64,000 nucleotides of DNA from Spirodela intermedia. Its lineage: Eukaryota; Streptophyta; Magnoliopsida; Alismatales; Araceae. Where the stretch lies: positions 7,685,037-7,749,036 of the forward strand of contig LR746274.1 of NCBI GenBank assembly GCA_902729315.2, written 5' to 3'. The notes beneath the pieces are model-generated. The model did not search any database and was not told the DNA's origin. It worked only from the letters and a program-made list of their open reading frames with translations. Positions 50,101 through 62,062 of the stretch are shown here, piece by piece. Position 1 is the first letter of the stretch. Every line of letters begins with the position of its first letter. A program made the translations under genes and the position numbers.

Positions 50101-52040
50101 AAGCTCGCAAGAGGGAGGGACGATGGTGGGTGGTCACACAAATGCCCGTATGGAGACAGACCCAGGGCGGCGGCGAGGGCATGACCCACCTGCTATTATT
50201 GTGACGGTGACATGAGAATGAACTGTCAGCTGACGTCTACAACGACAGATTACAGTATAATTATCTTTCTAAATAAGCCTGTGATCATCGACATTATGGA
50301 AGTCATTATATGAAGATGTACGGGCATAACCAATTCCTCGCACAAAAAACTGCACGGATATCCATGAAGGAAAATTTCGTGTGGATGTACTAGGGTCAGT
50401 TGTAATTACCTTAAGGCTCGATACACAGCAGAAAAATCACTTGAGAAACATGGCATCTCTATTTAAACCTTGTGCCAGAAGTATGAATCATTTAGTAAGA
50501 TACTAAACCACCATTATTAGCTACTTAGACGTTCTTAGTGTCGTATAGTATCATACAATTTTGCAATATCATTTGTAACTGAAGCCATCTTGAAACTGTT
50601 AGAGAAAACAATTTTTGGAGTAACATTTGCATACTTACTTTCAAAAGGAGATCCATTCAGTTGATGGTAGATTCTTTTCTGTTTTGTACGTTCTTATACA
50701 TGATGAAATAGTGTCCTTGTTTATCTAAAAGAAGAGATTTTTTCGAGTCCAAACTAGTTGTGGTGTTGCTAAAATTCCACTACGAGTCTTCAGTCACTTT
50801 CACACTGTCTATTATCTATGCACAGAGAAGCATTCATAACATTACAAATGTGAAGCCATTGCTAACATCATAATGCTAAAGCCCAAGACTAATGGGATGC
50901 TGCAAAAACTATTTTCATGCGACTGGCCAGTCCATACATAAACGGTACAGAATGTTCCCGGTTAAAATAACCCATACATGGGACCATAGAAATATACATA
51001 TGTTTTTTCTTTAGACCCACTGTTTCCATTATGGGACGTGAAAAAACATAATTTGAAACAAGATGTCTCATCTGAAACTGACACCAGGGCTTCAAAGGTC
51101 AGATATTACCAAGTGACGGGGACCCCGGCGGCTCCCGACCTGTTGGAAATAGGTCACGGGTTTCGGTGGGGGAAGGGAATGGCGACGGGTCACCCGTCAT
51201 TAGCACGCGCGAAAGCAGCATCAACGACGCTCATCTGTCTGGCCGTCAACTATGAGCCGCCGCCAGAGGGTCCTCCTTCCGCTGAGTCGACCCTCTTTTT
51301 TGTTTTGTTCGTTCACCGACAGTTCCGAAAACTCCAGTGCGCTCCTGCGCCCACCCCAACGTGTGAGTACTGTCAAAGCGGTAGTCTGCTCTCTGCTTGC
51401 TGCTCGTGGAGTGCTTATGCACTCGCGGCGGATACATAGGAATCGAAGCAGCAGATCCGACGTGCCTCTATATACATCCGAAATGACCTTCCGAAAAAAA
51501 TCAGAGAAGAAGCTCATTGGACTAGTGCCAGCATATCAATTGTTCCTTTCGATTCAGTAGCTGACCGAATTCGGGTAACTGCTACAAGGGAATAATAGAA
51601 AGGAAAAACCATGGTAGCAGGGTGTATTTGTTAAGACCGACCTCTCTATGCACTCCCAGCTATATTTGTTACTTCGAATCTAGGAGAATATACTGAGCAC
51701 GAGAGTTAGAGCAATTAGGAGAGCTATAGCATAAACATCGTCCTCGAGTTTCTCACATAAGATGTGGTCAGTGAGAGTGAACGAAAACAACTAGGATACG
51801 ATGTATGATACCTGTTGACCACTCTTTTACAGAAGAGGATATCGTAGGGAAGAGAGTGAGAGGGAGGGAGATGAAAATAACAGAATTTTCTTGGGCGTAT
51901 GACGAATGGTTCATTTTCATGCAGAAGAAAACAAATTAGATGAGAGAAAAATAGTAGAGCTACTCTTTTGCAGAAGCTGTGGTTGCGGGCGGGGGGGTGG
52001 GAGGGAGAGAGAGAGATTGAGATTCCGTCAAGTGAAAATC
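47141..52040. other. Unassigned DNA between the Gypsy element and the MiAMP1-like gene
   Basis: No confident gene. ORFs at 47765-47980, 47986-48201 and 49534-49839 show no family similarity. TGTAATGCCAAATTATA is repeated at about 49370 and 49443. A GC-rich island at 49600-49800 contains a strong inverted repeat (49678-49720). Another GC-rich patch lies at 51110-51450. Around 49131 the sequence CATCTTGAGGGAGAGTGTG resembles a Copia polypurine tract plus LTR start, but no element could be built from it. Confidence 0.5.
49678..49720. other. Inverted repeat able to form a stem-loop
   Basis: The arms GGCCCTACCGAC (49678-49689) and GTCGGTAGGCC (49710-49720) are complementary with one bulged base, around a 20 base GC-rich loop. 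It sits in a GC-rich patch of an otherwise AT-rich region. Confidence 0.6.
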
Positions 52041-52042
52041 GC

Positions 52043-52050
52043 TATAAATA
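52043..52050 (+). promoter_or_regulatory. TATA box of the MiAMP1-like gene
   Basis: A perfect TATAAATA lies 73 bp before the ATG, leaving a leader of about 40-45 bases. The intact core promoter suggests the following gene may still be transcribed. Confidence 0.7.
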
Positions 52051-52122
52051 GGAGGGGATACAGAGAACTCTCCAACGATACCTAACCAAGCTAGCAATCT
52101 TTTTCTAGTGTATGTACTACAC

Positions 52123-52467
52123 ATGGCCACCACCAGGTCCTCGGGCATCTTCATGGTTCTGGTGGTGCTCCTAGCCTCGGCGGCTTTCCCGGCGGCAGCG
52201 AGCCAGCTGAACCTGTACACGGGGGTCAATTGCTCCGGCAGCTTCACAGCGTGCTTTGATCGGGCGTGCTGCGCTGTCCCCTCCAATGCCGTCAGCTAAC
52301 GGTTCTACTACAACCCGGACTGGAGGGCCTTCTTCTATGGCGCCGCCGGCTGCACCGGCAGCGTCAGCAACGTTCTCGCTGGCGACGTCGTCTGCGCCAA
52401 TGGGGTGACCTTTACTAGCGCCTTCCTCACCGACGGCAGCGCTATCGAGATGGTGACCAAGGGGTAA
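52123..52467 (+). pseudogene. Secreted cysteine-rich MiAMP1-like protein gene with an in-frame TAA
   Basis: The frame from ATG 52123 encodes a clear signal peptide (TRSSGIFMVLVVLLASAAFP, cleavage near AAA-S). A cysteine-rich domain beginning QLNLYTGVNCSG follows. A TAA at 52297-52299 (codon 59) interrupts it. The same frame then continues without further stops or frameshift to a second TAA at 52465-52467. The continuation has RAFFYGAAGC and VVCANGV segments, so the whole frame carries six cysteines. Layout and spacing resemble MiAMP1, the beta-barrel antimicrobial protein first found in Macadamia, but the assignment is by eye. Codon use on both sides of the stop is equally GC-rich, so the break looks recent. 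Alternatives are a sequencing error, a null allele, or a real 58-residue protein. Confidence 0.6.
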
Positions 52468-52910
52468 GCTCCGGTCGACAAGATAGGAGCTTACCGTCGA
52501 GCCTGCCAAGATAGGAGCTTACCCTCCCACTTAAATGCCAAGATAGGAGGCGACTACAGCGCTGGAAGCAGAAGATGGGATCGTCCGAATTCCGTTCGGA
52601 ATTTCGAAATCTCTGAGCCAGTCATTAAGAGAAGATGGGATCTGGGGAGATTAATCTCTCTCGCCACATAGAAGGCTTGTGGCCCATCTCAACTTCCGGC
52701 CAGGCATGGACTGAAAAAAAAAGGTATTTAATATTAATTGATGAACTGTGGAACGCTTTTAGACTTATGTTCATCAATGACGGCATTTTGAGAAAAGCTA
52801 GGGCCCAAATTTTTTCTAGAGTATTCCACGAAGCTGCCGTCATAACGTCAGCTCCACCCCTCCCTCCCCCCCGCCCTCTCTCTCTCTCTCATCCATGTCT
52901 CTCTATGGAA
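52468..52910. other. 3' flank of the MiAMP1-like gene with short repeats
   Basis: AAGATAGGAG occurs three times (about 52479, 52508 and 52540), twice followed by CTTACC. GAAGATGGGATC occurs at about 52570 and 52631. A CT tract at about 52876-52890 lies just before the segmental duplication. No gene is seen. Confidence 0.55.
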
Positions 52911-55289
52911 TAGGGTTCTGGCCGAATTAGAAGTCCTCACTATTTCCAAATTTGTTTCTGTTGAAAAAATAAGCTAGATTCCTTTCTCACAGTTCCAGAG
53001 AGAGGATGATGTGGATGAATCTTGGGTGCATATTTGCTGCATTTGGAATTCTGTGGTTAACCGACAACATTTTGTTAGTCCCTATTGGAGAATCATTGAG
53101 GTACTTTCTGAGGAAGTCTCTTCCTAAAAGTGAAAAGAGGGAGAGGTAAAATGAGGCCTGAGAGGATTGAGCATCAGGACTAGGTATCGGGATACTTGAC
53201 CATGGATTGCACTGGGTTTAAGTTACACCTTTTCAAATTTTTTTTATATATTAAATAATTTTTTCCTTTTCTGAGTTTTCTTCAGTAAACTCCTATTGTT
53301 TTCTAACAAGCTAATCGCTGCCGATGTTCTTTATCCTTCACCGGAATGGGTTTTGATATCATGGTCTGAAGAAATAAAACTCTCATTGTACTCCTTAAGG
53401 ACCATCTTTTTGAGACGTATTACATCCTCGTAGAAAAATGTAGAGCAATAAATTCTAAGGTACTGACTAACATGCTAAGTGAAAACTGGGAAAAGAGTGG
53501 CCACAGGGGAGGTTTAGGTAGTGGTCAATCGATGGAGAAAGATTGTAAAGGGAAGCTTTCTCAATCATTTGATTGTCTGTCGAATTTGACATTTTGACTT
53601 CCTCTGTCGTTTACCGCTATTCAATTTTTGAGGGAAAAAATACGATCACCCTCCCTTATATTTGACTGCGTAGGATATAATGTCCAAACCCTTTTCATTA
53701 AAACTAATTAGTGAATATAATGTCGTCATAATATCCATAAAATGAAATTCATAGTAAGTTCAGAACAGGTAATTTATATTTTGACACTAATTTCCGACGA
53801 CTTCTTTCTCTACTTTCCGACCTGAGCTTATATTTCCGGTTATTATTCATGTTGTTGCCAGGCCCATTGGTGTTTATCTGGATCACCCTGGTTCCAGTGA
53901 TGAGCTTGTTATATTACCTGAAATGACTCATTGGATGCCTTATATGGAAATGGAAGGATTGAGAGAAATATATTTCATCTAAAAATTGATGGCATCAGCT
54001 ATTCATCAGAATTTCAGAATGAAAAATAGTTTGCAATGATAACCGTGCAAATGACATCTATAGATGACACCAAAATCGAGTAGGAAATGTTGGGCAACCA
54101 AATGATCAAAATCTACGGAGATCAATTCTTCTATGTTACCAACTATCCTCTCCCCATCCTCTCATACGTTACAGGTGAAAGTGAATGTCATTTCTTCTGA
54201 GCAACTCATTTTAAATAGCTTGTGTGCAGGATGCGCTTCTGCAATCCATGGCCTCCTTCTAGAAATCTTTTGTCAGTTTCAACAAGCCTATAACTCCTCT
54301 TTCTTCCGGGGGCCTGATTCTATTCCTCTTTTGAGAGTGAGCATGCTAGTAACCTTTGATGTGTGGGTTCCTCCTATCTGTACAGGTTGGTGCAATCCTT
54401 ACATTTTGTTCATAAAGTGAGCTGGCAGTCACATATCAGTGGAGTTAGTGATAGGAGATCCTCTGTGTCAGTGTCCACTACCTGCAGGGATGTGAAAGTT
54501 ATACACTTCATGCTGTAGCTTGAAGGACCTCTAATATCTTGCCAATATCCATTAAGTGTACTGTCCATTCTATGTCAATTGTTTTGCCTTTTTCCAGATT
54601 TTTCCAGAATCAGTGGCTCGAATATCTTGCTCATATCCATTAAGTGCACTGCTCCACTATTTAACTCCTACATAAGTACGGATATGTCGTGGGCCATAGA
54701 AGAATATTAGAGGACGTCCCGTACATCCAGAACCTTGTCCCCTGTTAAAACAAAAGAAGCTCAGTTTTGCCTGGCATTGACAATATAACACAAAGTTAAA
54801 CATCCTCAAACATATCTGAAATGCCATATACAAAACAAGGGATATTGGTAACGTGTTGGATTCAATAAATGAGTTAATATTTAATAGGTTTGGAAAAAAA
54901 GTTTGAATTACTGTATGATTTACCTCATTTATGAGTTCATTCCCCAACCGTGAAGTACCTCCTAGAAAGGCTGTATTAATTTCAGAAAGCATCTTAGTCA
55001 TCAAAGTAGGAAACAATAGTAAGGCTTTAACAAATCAATACCAGAAGATTTTCTTGGAGGTGTTTATCGTTTTCTAGTGGTAACTTATTATAATCTGAAG
55101 CTAATTATGATAGCTAGGATGTAAAAGATAGTAGTGGATTATTTAATACATTTTGAAAGTGAGAGAGTAACTGATCATGCCTCTTGAGCAAGCTTTTTTT
55201 GTCAACTTCTGAATCTGATCTGGTCTTTGAAAAGATGAGGAATCCATCCATACAGATGTTTATTATCTTGGAGAGTAGGTGCACATTGA
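52911..55289 (+). repeat. Segmental duplication copy B
   Basis: Direct repeat of the NF-YC leader-intron block 37329-39355, lying about 15.6 kb downstream. It contains an extra segment of about 270 bp at 54718-54985 and a short internal repeat near 54540-54590 that copy A lacks. It lacks a 35-40 bp segment near 38276 of copy A. It is ended by insertion of a Copia LTR at 55293. No NF-YC coding sequence accompanies it. Confidence 0.9.
54661..55010 (-). other. Exon-like antisense segment within copy B
   Basis: On the minus strand an open stretch ends ...NELINE at a GAG|GTAAAT donor (54924/54923). A 182 bp T-rich candidate intron follows to a TTTTGTTTTAACAG acceptor (54742). Then comes an in-phase 27-codon segment starting GTRFWMYGTSS and ending in TAA at 54661. 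Copy A keeps the final part (SSNILLWP...YPYLC) in a continuous frame but lacks the intron and preceding exon. I do not recognise the protein. It may be a captured gene fragment or chance. Confidence 0.35.
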
Positions 55290-55292
55290 TGT

Positions 55293-56488
55293 TGTTAGAA
55301 TAAGTGATATTGGGTGTGATAAGCCGAATTACTTATCGGTATCGGATCTAGCCACTTATACCTGACATAGATCCAAAAGTCAGAACTCATGTATTAAAAG
55401 GGTCACGAACCCTAACTCAAAAGGAATGAAGTATTTTCTTTTTCTTTCACTCTCTCATGCTCTAACGGCTCCCCTGCTCGTGGCTGCTATGCCTTAGCCC
55501 AAGGTGAGAGAATCTCTAACATGGTATTAGAGCATCAGGTGCATATGTTCAAAACCTCTTCTTAGGCCATCTAAGCTTATTGCGTCGAAGGTTCACTTAC
55601 GTTGAGACCACGGACACTCTATTTTTCCGTTAGCTAGGGTTTGAAGGTTTGCCTATTTTTGGTTGAGACCGCAAACCCTAATTCATGGTAGAAGCCCCTA
55701 GTCTATCTGTGGTGCTAGTGAGTGTACTAGAGGAGTACCCTTGGTGGTTTGAACTCCCAAAAATTCTTGACAAATATAGGTTCAATAGATTGAACCTATT
55801 ACAATGGGAGGAATATGTGGAAATGTTTTTACTTGGCTAGAGAAATTATTCCACCTCAAGAGTGGTAATCCTCATAGCCCAACAGATCCATGACACACTA
55901 CATGGCCAGAGGCAGATGCCATCATTAAAGTGTGGTTGCTAGAAAAAATGGCACCATCTATCAACAACCACTTCCTTTGGATTCTGACAGTGAAAGACAT
56001 ATGGGAGAAAGCTCACTATATGCACATGTCTAACCACTAAAGCTATGAACCTTACTCAAGGGAATAGAACAGTGATGGAGTATGCAATCGAACTAGAAAC
56101 CATCTAGATGGAGGTCAGTCATTATAGACCGACCACCAATCTAGATTATGTTGAATGAACATACATCTTGAAGGATCACTTGTATCGGTTCTTATTTGGC
56201 TTAAATTCACCCTTTGTACAATTGGCTGGTCAATTGTTGAACAGGGAAAGAGTTCTTGATTTTGAGGAAACAGTAGAAATTATTAAGACGGAAGAAAATA
56301 AGCTAACACTATTGAACGAAAATCGGCAAGTTGATAACTCATCATTGGCAGCAAATAACATAGCGGGAGCATCAACCAACACTAGTCATGGCTGGGAAGG
56401 GAAGAGCGAGACAAGCTCTTCACATTCCAACAAAGGAAAACAAGGCCAAAACCTAGAGTAGGTGATAGATCAAAAGGCAAATCTATGG
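55293..56488 (+). mobile_element. Truncated Ty1/Copia LTR retrotransposon (5' LTR, PBS, gag)
   Basis: The 5' LTR 55293-55521 has ends TGTTAG...CTAACA (229 bp). It is followed directly by TGGTATTAGAGC at 55522-55533, matching the initiator-Met tRNA primer site with one mismatch. A broken gag follows from about 55685. The element stops at 56488, where an Athila-like LTR begins, so pol and the 3' LTR are missing from view or lie beyond the later insertion. Confidence 0.88.
55685..56488 (+). pseudogene. Copia gag remains
   Basis: Opening from ATG 55685 (MVEAPSLSVV), the reading includes RFNRLN...W..YVEMFL, the start of Copia gag. It has stops in the first third. The last open part, 56168-56460, contains DHLYRFLFGLNSPFVQLAGQ and continues toward a zinc-knuckle linker rich in Ser/Asn/Lys (SSSHSNKGKQGQ). 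It is non-functional. Confidence 0.8.
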
Positions 56489-58197
56489 TGCTTGACAATA
56501 TCAATTTTAGGATATTTAGAAATATTTCTGAACAAATATATTAATTAAAATTTAATAAAAGTCCCAAAAATAGTGAGAATTTTCTAAGTCAATCATAAGG
56601 ATGTAATATAATATTGGAAATTTTTTAAATTTTTTCTCAAAGAATATGAGTTTTTATGAATTTTACACTAAGAAATAGAAATGAAATATATATAAAACTC
56701 AGGAAAAAGAGAAATAGGAGTGCGGACGTCAGGATGACGTTAGCACCCAACGAACGTGAATCAAGCAAAAACAGAGTTTCACTCGGTGATTCTTACGTAA
56801 GTGATTACAAAGGATTTAATTGATTAAATTAAGATTTCAGAAGAATTGTATAGATCTATATTAAAGTGAGAGCCATTTAATTGAATGAAGAATAATTTGA
56901 TAGATTTAAATCAAAAATATTATTACTAAATGAAATAAAAATTAAGTTGAAAGTAAGAAAACAAAGTTCCAACGTCGCGAAAGCGATGCATTGGTGATGC
57001 ATCGGAATCCTATGCATTCGGGAGGATTGTTGTACAATGTCCACAGCCTCAAAGGCTCTCCTTAGATAAGGACGACGTGACAATCTTTTAGATCTTCTTA
57101 TATAGTCTAGAGATCAATGAAATGGATTGTTGAATCGTCTCCAGCGGCTATCACCAAATGGAGTGAAAAATGACAACTTCTAGCTCTTCGAGGGCTGTCA
57201 CCCAATAGAGAAGAGTTGGATGGAGGTGGGACGTGTGTCAAGGAGCTTCATTCTCAAGTTCGCACAGCAAGAAGAGGTTTTTCATCCCATCCGGTATGCT
57301 CTCAAGAGGTGACAACTTGTCTCCCGATGGATTGTTCTTTTTTTGACGACAACTTGTTCTTCAATCATTTAGAGATAATTTACTTGATAAATTTGTGATC
57401 CTTTGATTGCAAACCATTCAATAATTTTAATAACAATATTTCATAAATCGTGTTAACAAGATGTTCATCGATGATCTAGTGATTTTGGCAGCTTAATGAT
57501 TTACTGGCGATATGTAGTAAAGTCGTGATAATCAAATAAAAATATGAATTTTGGCTCTAAGAGGATTCGAACCTGCACCGGTCGCCTGCTTGTATTAGAG
57601 AGATTGAAATAAGTACTCTAATGCCCTTATAAAGTGACGTCATCATAGTATATGTCTATTATGACTAAGGGGTGGTTGAGGTATTAAAATCTTCGATGCC
57701 TTTTCAAGAAATGTGTGATGTAGGTTTAGTCTCACATCGGTTATATGCCAAAGTTTTGGGCCAATATATAGTAATTTTGACATTTCTAAGTAATGAGTCC
57801 TATTCTCTCGTGTGTACGACCACTCCTTGCCCCACAACTAGTTGGCCACTAGTGATGTGGAAGGGGAGTGATGCGCATGTGCCCTCATCGGTCTATAGCC
57901 TCTCGAGCCCTTACTTGTGGCTCCACCTCGGCTGTGCTTCTAACCTACTTACGGGCCCGGCTGGCTGGCAGGTCGCCCATTTTTTCTAATTTTTTTATTT
58001 TCTTTCTTTTTCTTTATTTATTTAAAAAATAAGATTATAAAAATTATATAAAATATGAAATTAGACAAAAAATAACATTAACTAATTAGAAACCACTTTT
58101 CATAAATTAATATAAATATAAGTCTATTTATCATGACTTAAAAGTAAAATTATATTACTTATTAATTATTAACTCATGGTAATGAAGACTTATCGCA
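56489..58197 (-). repeat. 3' LTR of the Athila-like Ty3/Gypsy element
   Basis: The element reads on the minus strand. Its LTR begins TGCGATAAGTC at 58197, right after a polypurine tract (AAGTTGGGGG, 58198-58207), and ends ...GTCAAGCA at 56489. The length is about 1.7 kb. It is inserted in Copia gag after TATGG (56484-56488), which would be one copy of the target-site duplication. The other copy lies outside the window. A related LTR copy lies inverted at 45424-46893. Confidence 0.8.
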
Positions 58198-59864
58198 CCC
58201 CCAACTTAAATCATTGATAATCCCTTAGCAATAAAATTACAGAAATAAAAATTCACAAATCTCAAAACATCATATTTTAATACATAAAAAAAATACAATG
58301 AGAAATGATACACCTCTAAACACTTTAGACTCTTATATCAAGTATTTAAGAATGATGTTAAGCACTTAAATGTTTGAGCATTCTTTGGAATAACAATCTA
58401 GACTTCACTTCTTTTATTCACATTTTTATCACTTCTTCACTCATGGATATAATTCACAAGATGTTCTAATAACAATACTTATCTTTATCAAGTATTTGAG
58501 AATGATGATCCTACATTTTCTTTTTTCCATGGCTTGATTTTTGAAGTTTGTACTATATTTCTTCTTTTTTTTTTTTATAATAGATAAGTAACTTTTCTTG
58601 TAGAAAAAAATTGACAATAAGAATGATATCTCACACCCTCTATATGTACTCTTCATTTTCAGGGCTTTCACTTTATCCACTTATTTTATAACATGTGTTT
58701 TCTATAGATGATTTTCAACAATGAGAATGATGTCTCACACCCTCCATATGTACTTTTCATTTTTAGATTTTTCACATTGTTCTTTTTTTTTTAGAATTTC
58801 AAAATAAGTGATTTCTCCTCACAAGTCCTACAAATTAGGGTGTAAAAATCTCCATTAAACTTAAATGATCAATCAAATTTTCACATCAAGTAAATACTAT
58901 CCACTAAGATCATGAAGTGAAAATTTGTAAAATTAAATCTATGTTATCTATCATATATCCAAAGAGTATTCTAACATTTCATGCTACTAAATCATTTTTT
59001 TAACTCAATAATAATCTTCCTAGTATCTTTTGGTATCCATCAATCTAATTGATGTAATTTTTCGTGTATGTAATATGATATAAATTTTTTGTAAATTAGA
59101 TAGTTGTGACAGTTCTGCTTTCTATTTTCAGTTCTATTTTCAATAAGAATAATTTTATCAAAAATAAATCAAAATTATCCTCTTTATAACTGTAATTTTG
59201 AATTTGAGTAATATATGTCTAGGGGATTGAAATGTGAGAAAAGGGTCTCTAAAATTTCAAATTTCGAGTTATTTTTTTCTCCACTATTTTTGAAAATGTG
59301 TAAATTATTTTCTACTATTCCTCACAGAAAACTAAAAAATAGATGATGTAGTTTTTCTATTTTTTTTAGTTGCTTTTCTAAGTGAGCACGAAAACAAATA
59401 CAAACACATGTTCTTAATCGTCCTGCAGCATGTATTAAGACTTAATACTTCACCCCCCAACTTAAAAATGATATTGTCCTCAATGACATAGAAAAATTGG
59501 AATGAAATATGCATAAAATATAGTTTTCAAAGTTAAGCATGCATATATGCAAAGTTAAGCACTAAAAATGTTATCATAAAAGATAAAATTCAGAAAGACA
59601 TTACCTCAACCTCATTTTTAATTTTCCACTTCATCTTACATTCTTCCTGCACAGAAACAAATAGTGTGAAATTCTAAGAAAAACAGAACTTAAAAAATAA
59701 ATAGAATGATATCAAACCATGGGTTCTGTCCCATGGAGCGCTGAATTTTATGTCTCTAGTTGAACGTATTAATCTTACTCTTGAATTTTTTATAATAATA
59801 AAATTTCCTTTTTTGCGAGACATTCATGTTCTATGTAGTGTTTAAGCTGCTGTTCATTTACCTT

Positions 59865-60025
59865 AAAGTTATGATCACTTTTAGGATCTTTAATCATTAC
59901 ACCCCTATGATCACATGTCTCTTCCACCACATAAGGCCTTGTCTATTTTGATCTTAATTTTCTTGAAAATAATTTCAGCGTAGATTCATATAACCACACT
60001 TTTTGTCCAACATCAATTTTTTTTT
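59865..60025 (-). pseudogene. Integrase C-terminal fragment (Athila-like)
   Basis: The minus-strand reading VGQKVWLYESTLKLFSRKLR is followed after a stop by TRPYVVEETCDHRGVMIKDP. This matches the C-terminal integrase block of plant Ty3/Gypsy elements. The zinc-finger and DDE core parts are not seen between here and RNase H. Confidence 0.7.
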
Positions 60026-60404
60026 CTACTAATGTATTTATCATGAAAGGTTTTAGTTTTTTCTTTATGTATTCTATGATTTTCATAAGCTTCATTCCTC
60101 AACTCCTCTAATTCATGTAGCTGAATAAAAACCACGATAATGGTTGATGTTGAGCTGCCATCAATTGTTCATTTCGAAATTCATCTTGTAAAGGTGCTGC
60201 ATTTATTTCTATATGACTCAATCTAGAAAGATGGTCAACAATAACATTCTTGAAACCTTTTTTATCTTTTATTTCTAAGTCATTCTTGCAACAATAAAAT
60301 CCATCTTAATAAACATGGCTTTGCATCTTTCTTATTTAACAAATATTTTAATACTGCATGATCAATATAAATAATAATTTTAGCACCCAAAATATATGAT
60401 CTCT

Positions 60405-60674
60405 TTATAACGAAAATACTACAGCTAGCAACTCTTTTTCAGTTGTGGTATAATTTAATTGAGCATCAGATATAGTTTTGCTAGCAGATGAAATTATTAT
60501 GGGTTTTGACTCTTTCTTTTGTTGTAGAATGGCTCCCACTGCATAATTCAATGCATCACACATTATTTCAAAGGGAAGAGACCAATCAAGAGCTTGTGAA
60601 ATAAGTGCCTCAATAAGTAATCTTTTTATTTCAGAAAAAGACTCAAAATATTTCTCATCAAAATTAAAAGACAC
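60405..60674 (-). pseudogene. RNase H region (Athila-like)
   Basis: Contains ALDWSLPFEIMCDALNYAVG followed by AILQQKK and [15 protein letters not shown], the diagnostic start of Ty3/Gypsy RNase H with its first catalytic Asp in MCDA. The frame is broken further on. Confidence 0.88.
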
Positions 60675-60679
60675 ATATT

Positions 60680-61340
60680 AAGATAATAACATGGTGAGAG
60701 GTTTAAAAATTTTCAAAAAATCTTGAATAAATTTTCTATAATAACCTGCATGACTCAAGAAAAATCTATTTTATTGAATTCAGAGGTTTATTTTAGATAT
60801 AATATCAATTTTTACTCTATCCACCTCTAAACCTCTTTCACTCATAGTATGATCCATCACAACTTCCTCTCTAATCATAAAATGTGATTTTTCCTAACTC
60901 AAAACTAATTTTTTCTCTATATATTTCTCAAGTACATGTTGTAAATGATTTAAGCATTCGTCAAATGATTCAACAAAAATAGAAAAATCGTCCATAAAAA
61001 TTTCCATATATTTTTGAGTCATATCAAAAAAAATAGACAAGATACATCTTTGAAATATGGCTGGAGCATTACACAGACCAAAAGACATGCGTTTAAAAGT
61101 AAAAGTATCAAATGGACAAGTGAATGTTGTTTTTACTTGATCTAAAGAATTTATATAAATTTTATTATAATCAAAGTATTCATCTAGAAAAGAAAAGAAA
61201 AAACTAATTTTTCTAGAATTTGATCAGGAAATGGTAAGAGAAAATGATCTTTTCTAGTGACTAAATTTAATTTTCTTTAATCAATGCAAACCCTAGAACT
61301 AGTAATTCATCTTGTTTGTATTTTATCTTAATTTTTATTT
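60680..61340 (-). pseudogene. Reverse transcriptase (Athila-like)
   Basis: Contains MSFGLCNAPAIFQRC and the catalytic motif IFMDDFSIF (YxDD region, here FMDD) followed by CLNHLQHVLE. Upstream parts continue in other frames (TFTCPFDTFTFKRM). Stops interrupt it. Confidence 0.88.
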
Positions 61341-61582
61341 TTTATAATCGTGATCTTTGATTTTTTTGGCACCAGTTGTGTAGGACTAACTCATTTGGTA
61401 TCTAAAATAGGATTAATAATATCAGCAGCCAGCTACTTTAAAATTTCTTTTTTTACAATTTTCATCATGTTAGGATTTAATCTTCATTGTGGTTCCTTAC
61501 TAGTTCTAACCCCCTCCTTTAGATATATACTATGCATGCATACACTCATATCAATGCCCCTAATAATAGCCTTCTTATTTTT

Positions 61583-62062
61583 TTAAAGTACATCTAATAA
61601 TTCTTCTTCATGTTCATCACTCAAATCAGCTTCAATAATAGTAGGAAATGAATTATTTTCCTCAAAAAATATATATTTTAAACTTGAGGGAAGATATTTC
61701 AACTCTAAATTCGGATGATCTTCTTCTTGCTTTTCTCCTAAATTTATATTCTCTATTTCCTCTAACTCTTTGAGCACACAATCAACAATAACATTTAGAT
61801 CATCAAAATCATCTAAAACATCTATGGTATGAAAATCATAAAGTTAGGATTTCTTAAGATCATTTGATACCTCAAAATTTTTAATTTCTATTGATTGATC
61901 TCCACATAATTTTTTTGCAATACCTGTGAAAAAATCAATATTCATCTTTGTTGTATGCAAAAATAGTCTCCTTAAGATAATTGGTGTATCATAAAACTGT
62001 CTATTAAAATCTATTTCCAGCACTAAAAAATCAATTGAAAATTTACACTTTTTAACTGTCAC
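61583..62062 (-). pseudogene. Protease and protease-RT linker (Athila-like)
   Basis: FSIDFLVLEID...TPIILRRLFLHTTKM at 61844-62062 matches the C-terminal part of the aspartic protease (PIILGRPFLAT type). LKYLPSSLKYIFFEENNSFP at 61583-61777 matches the linker before RT that is characteristic of Athila elements (LP..LKY.FL....LPVI type). Confidence 0.8.
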
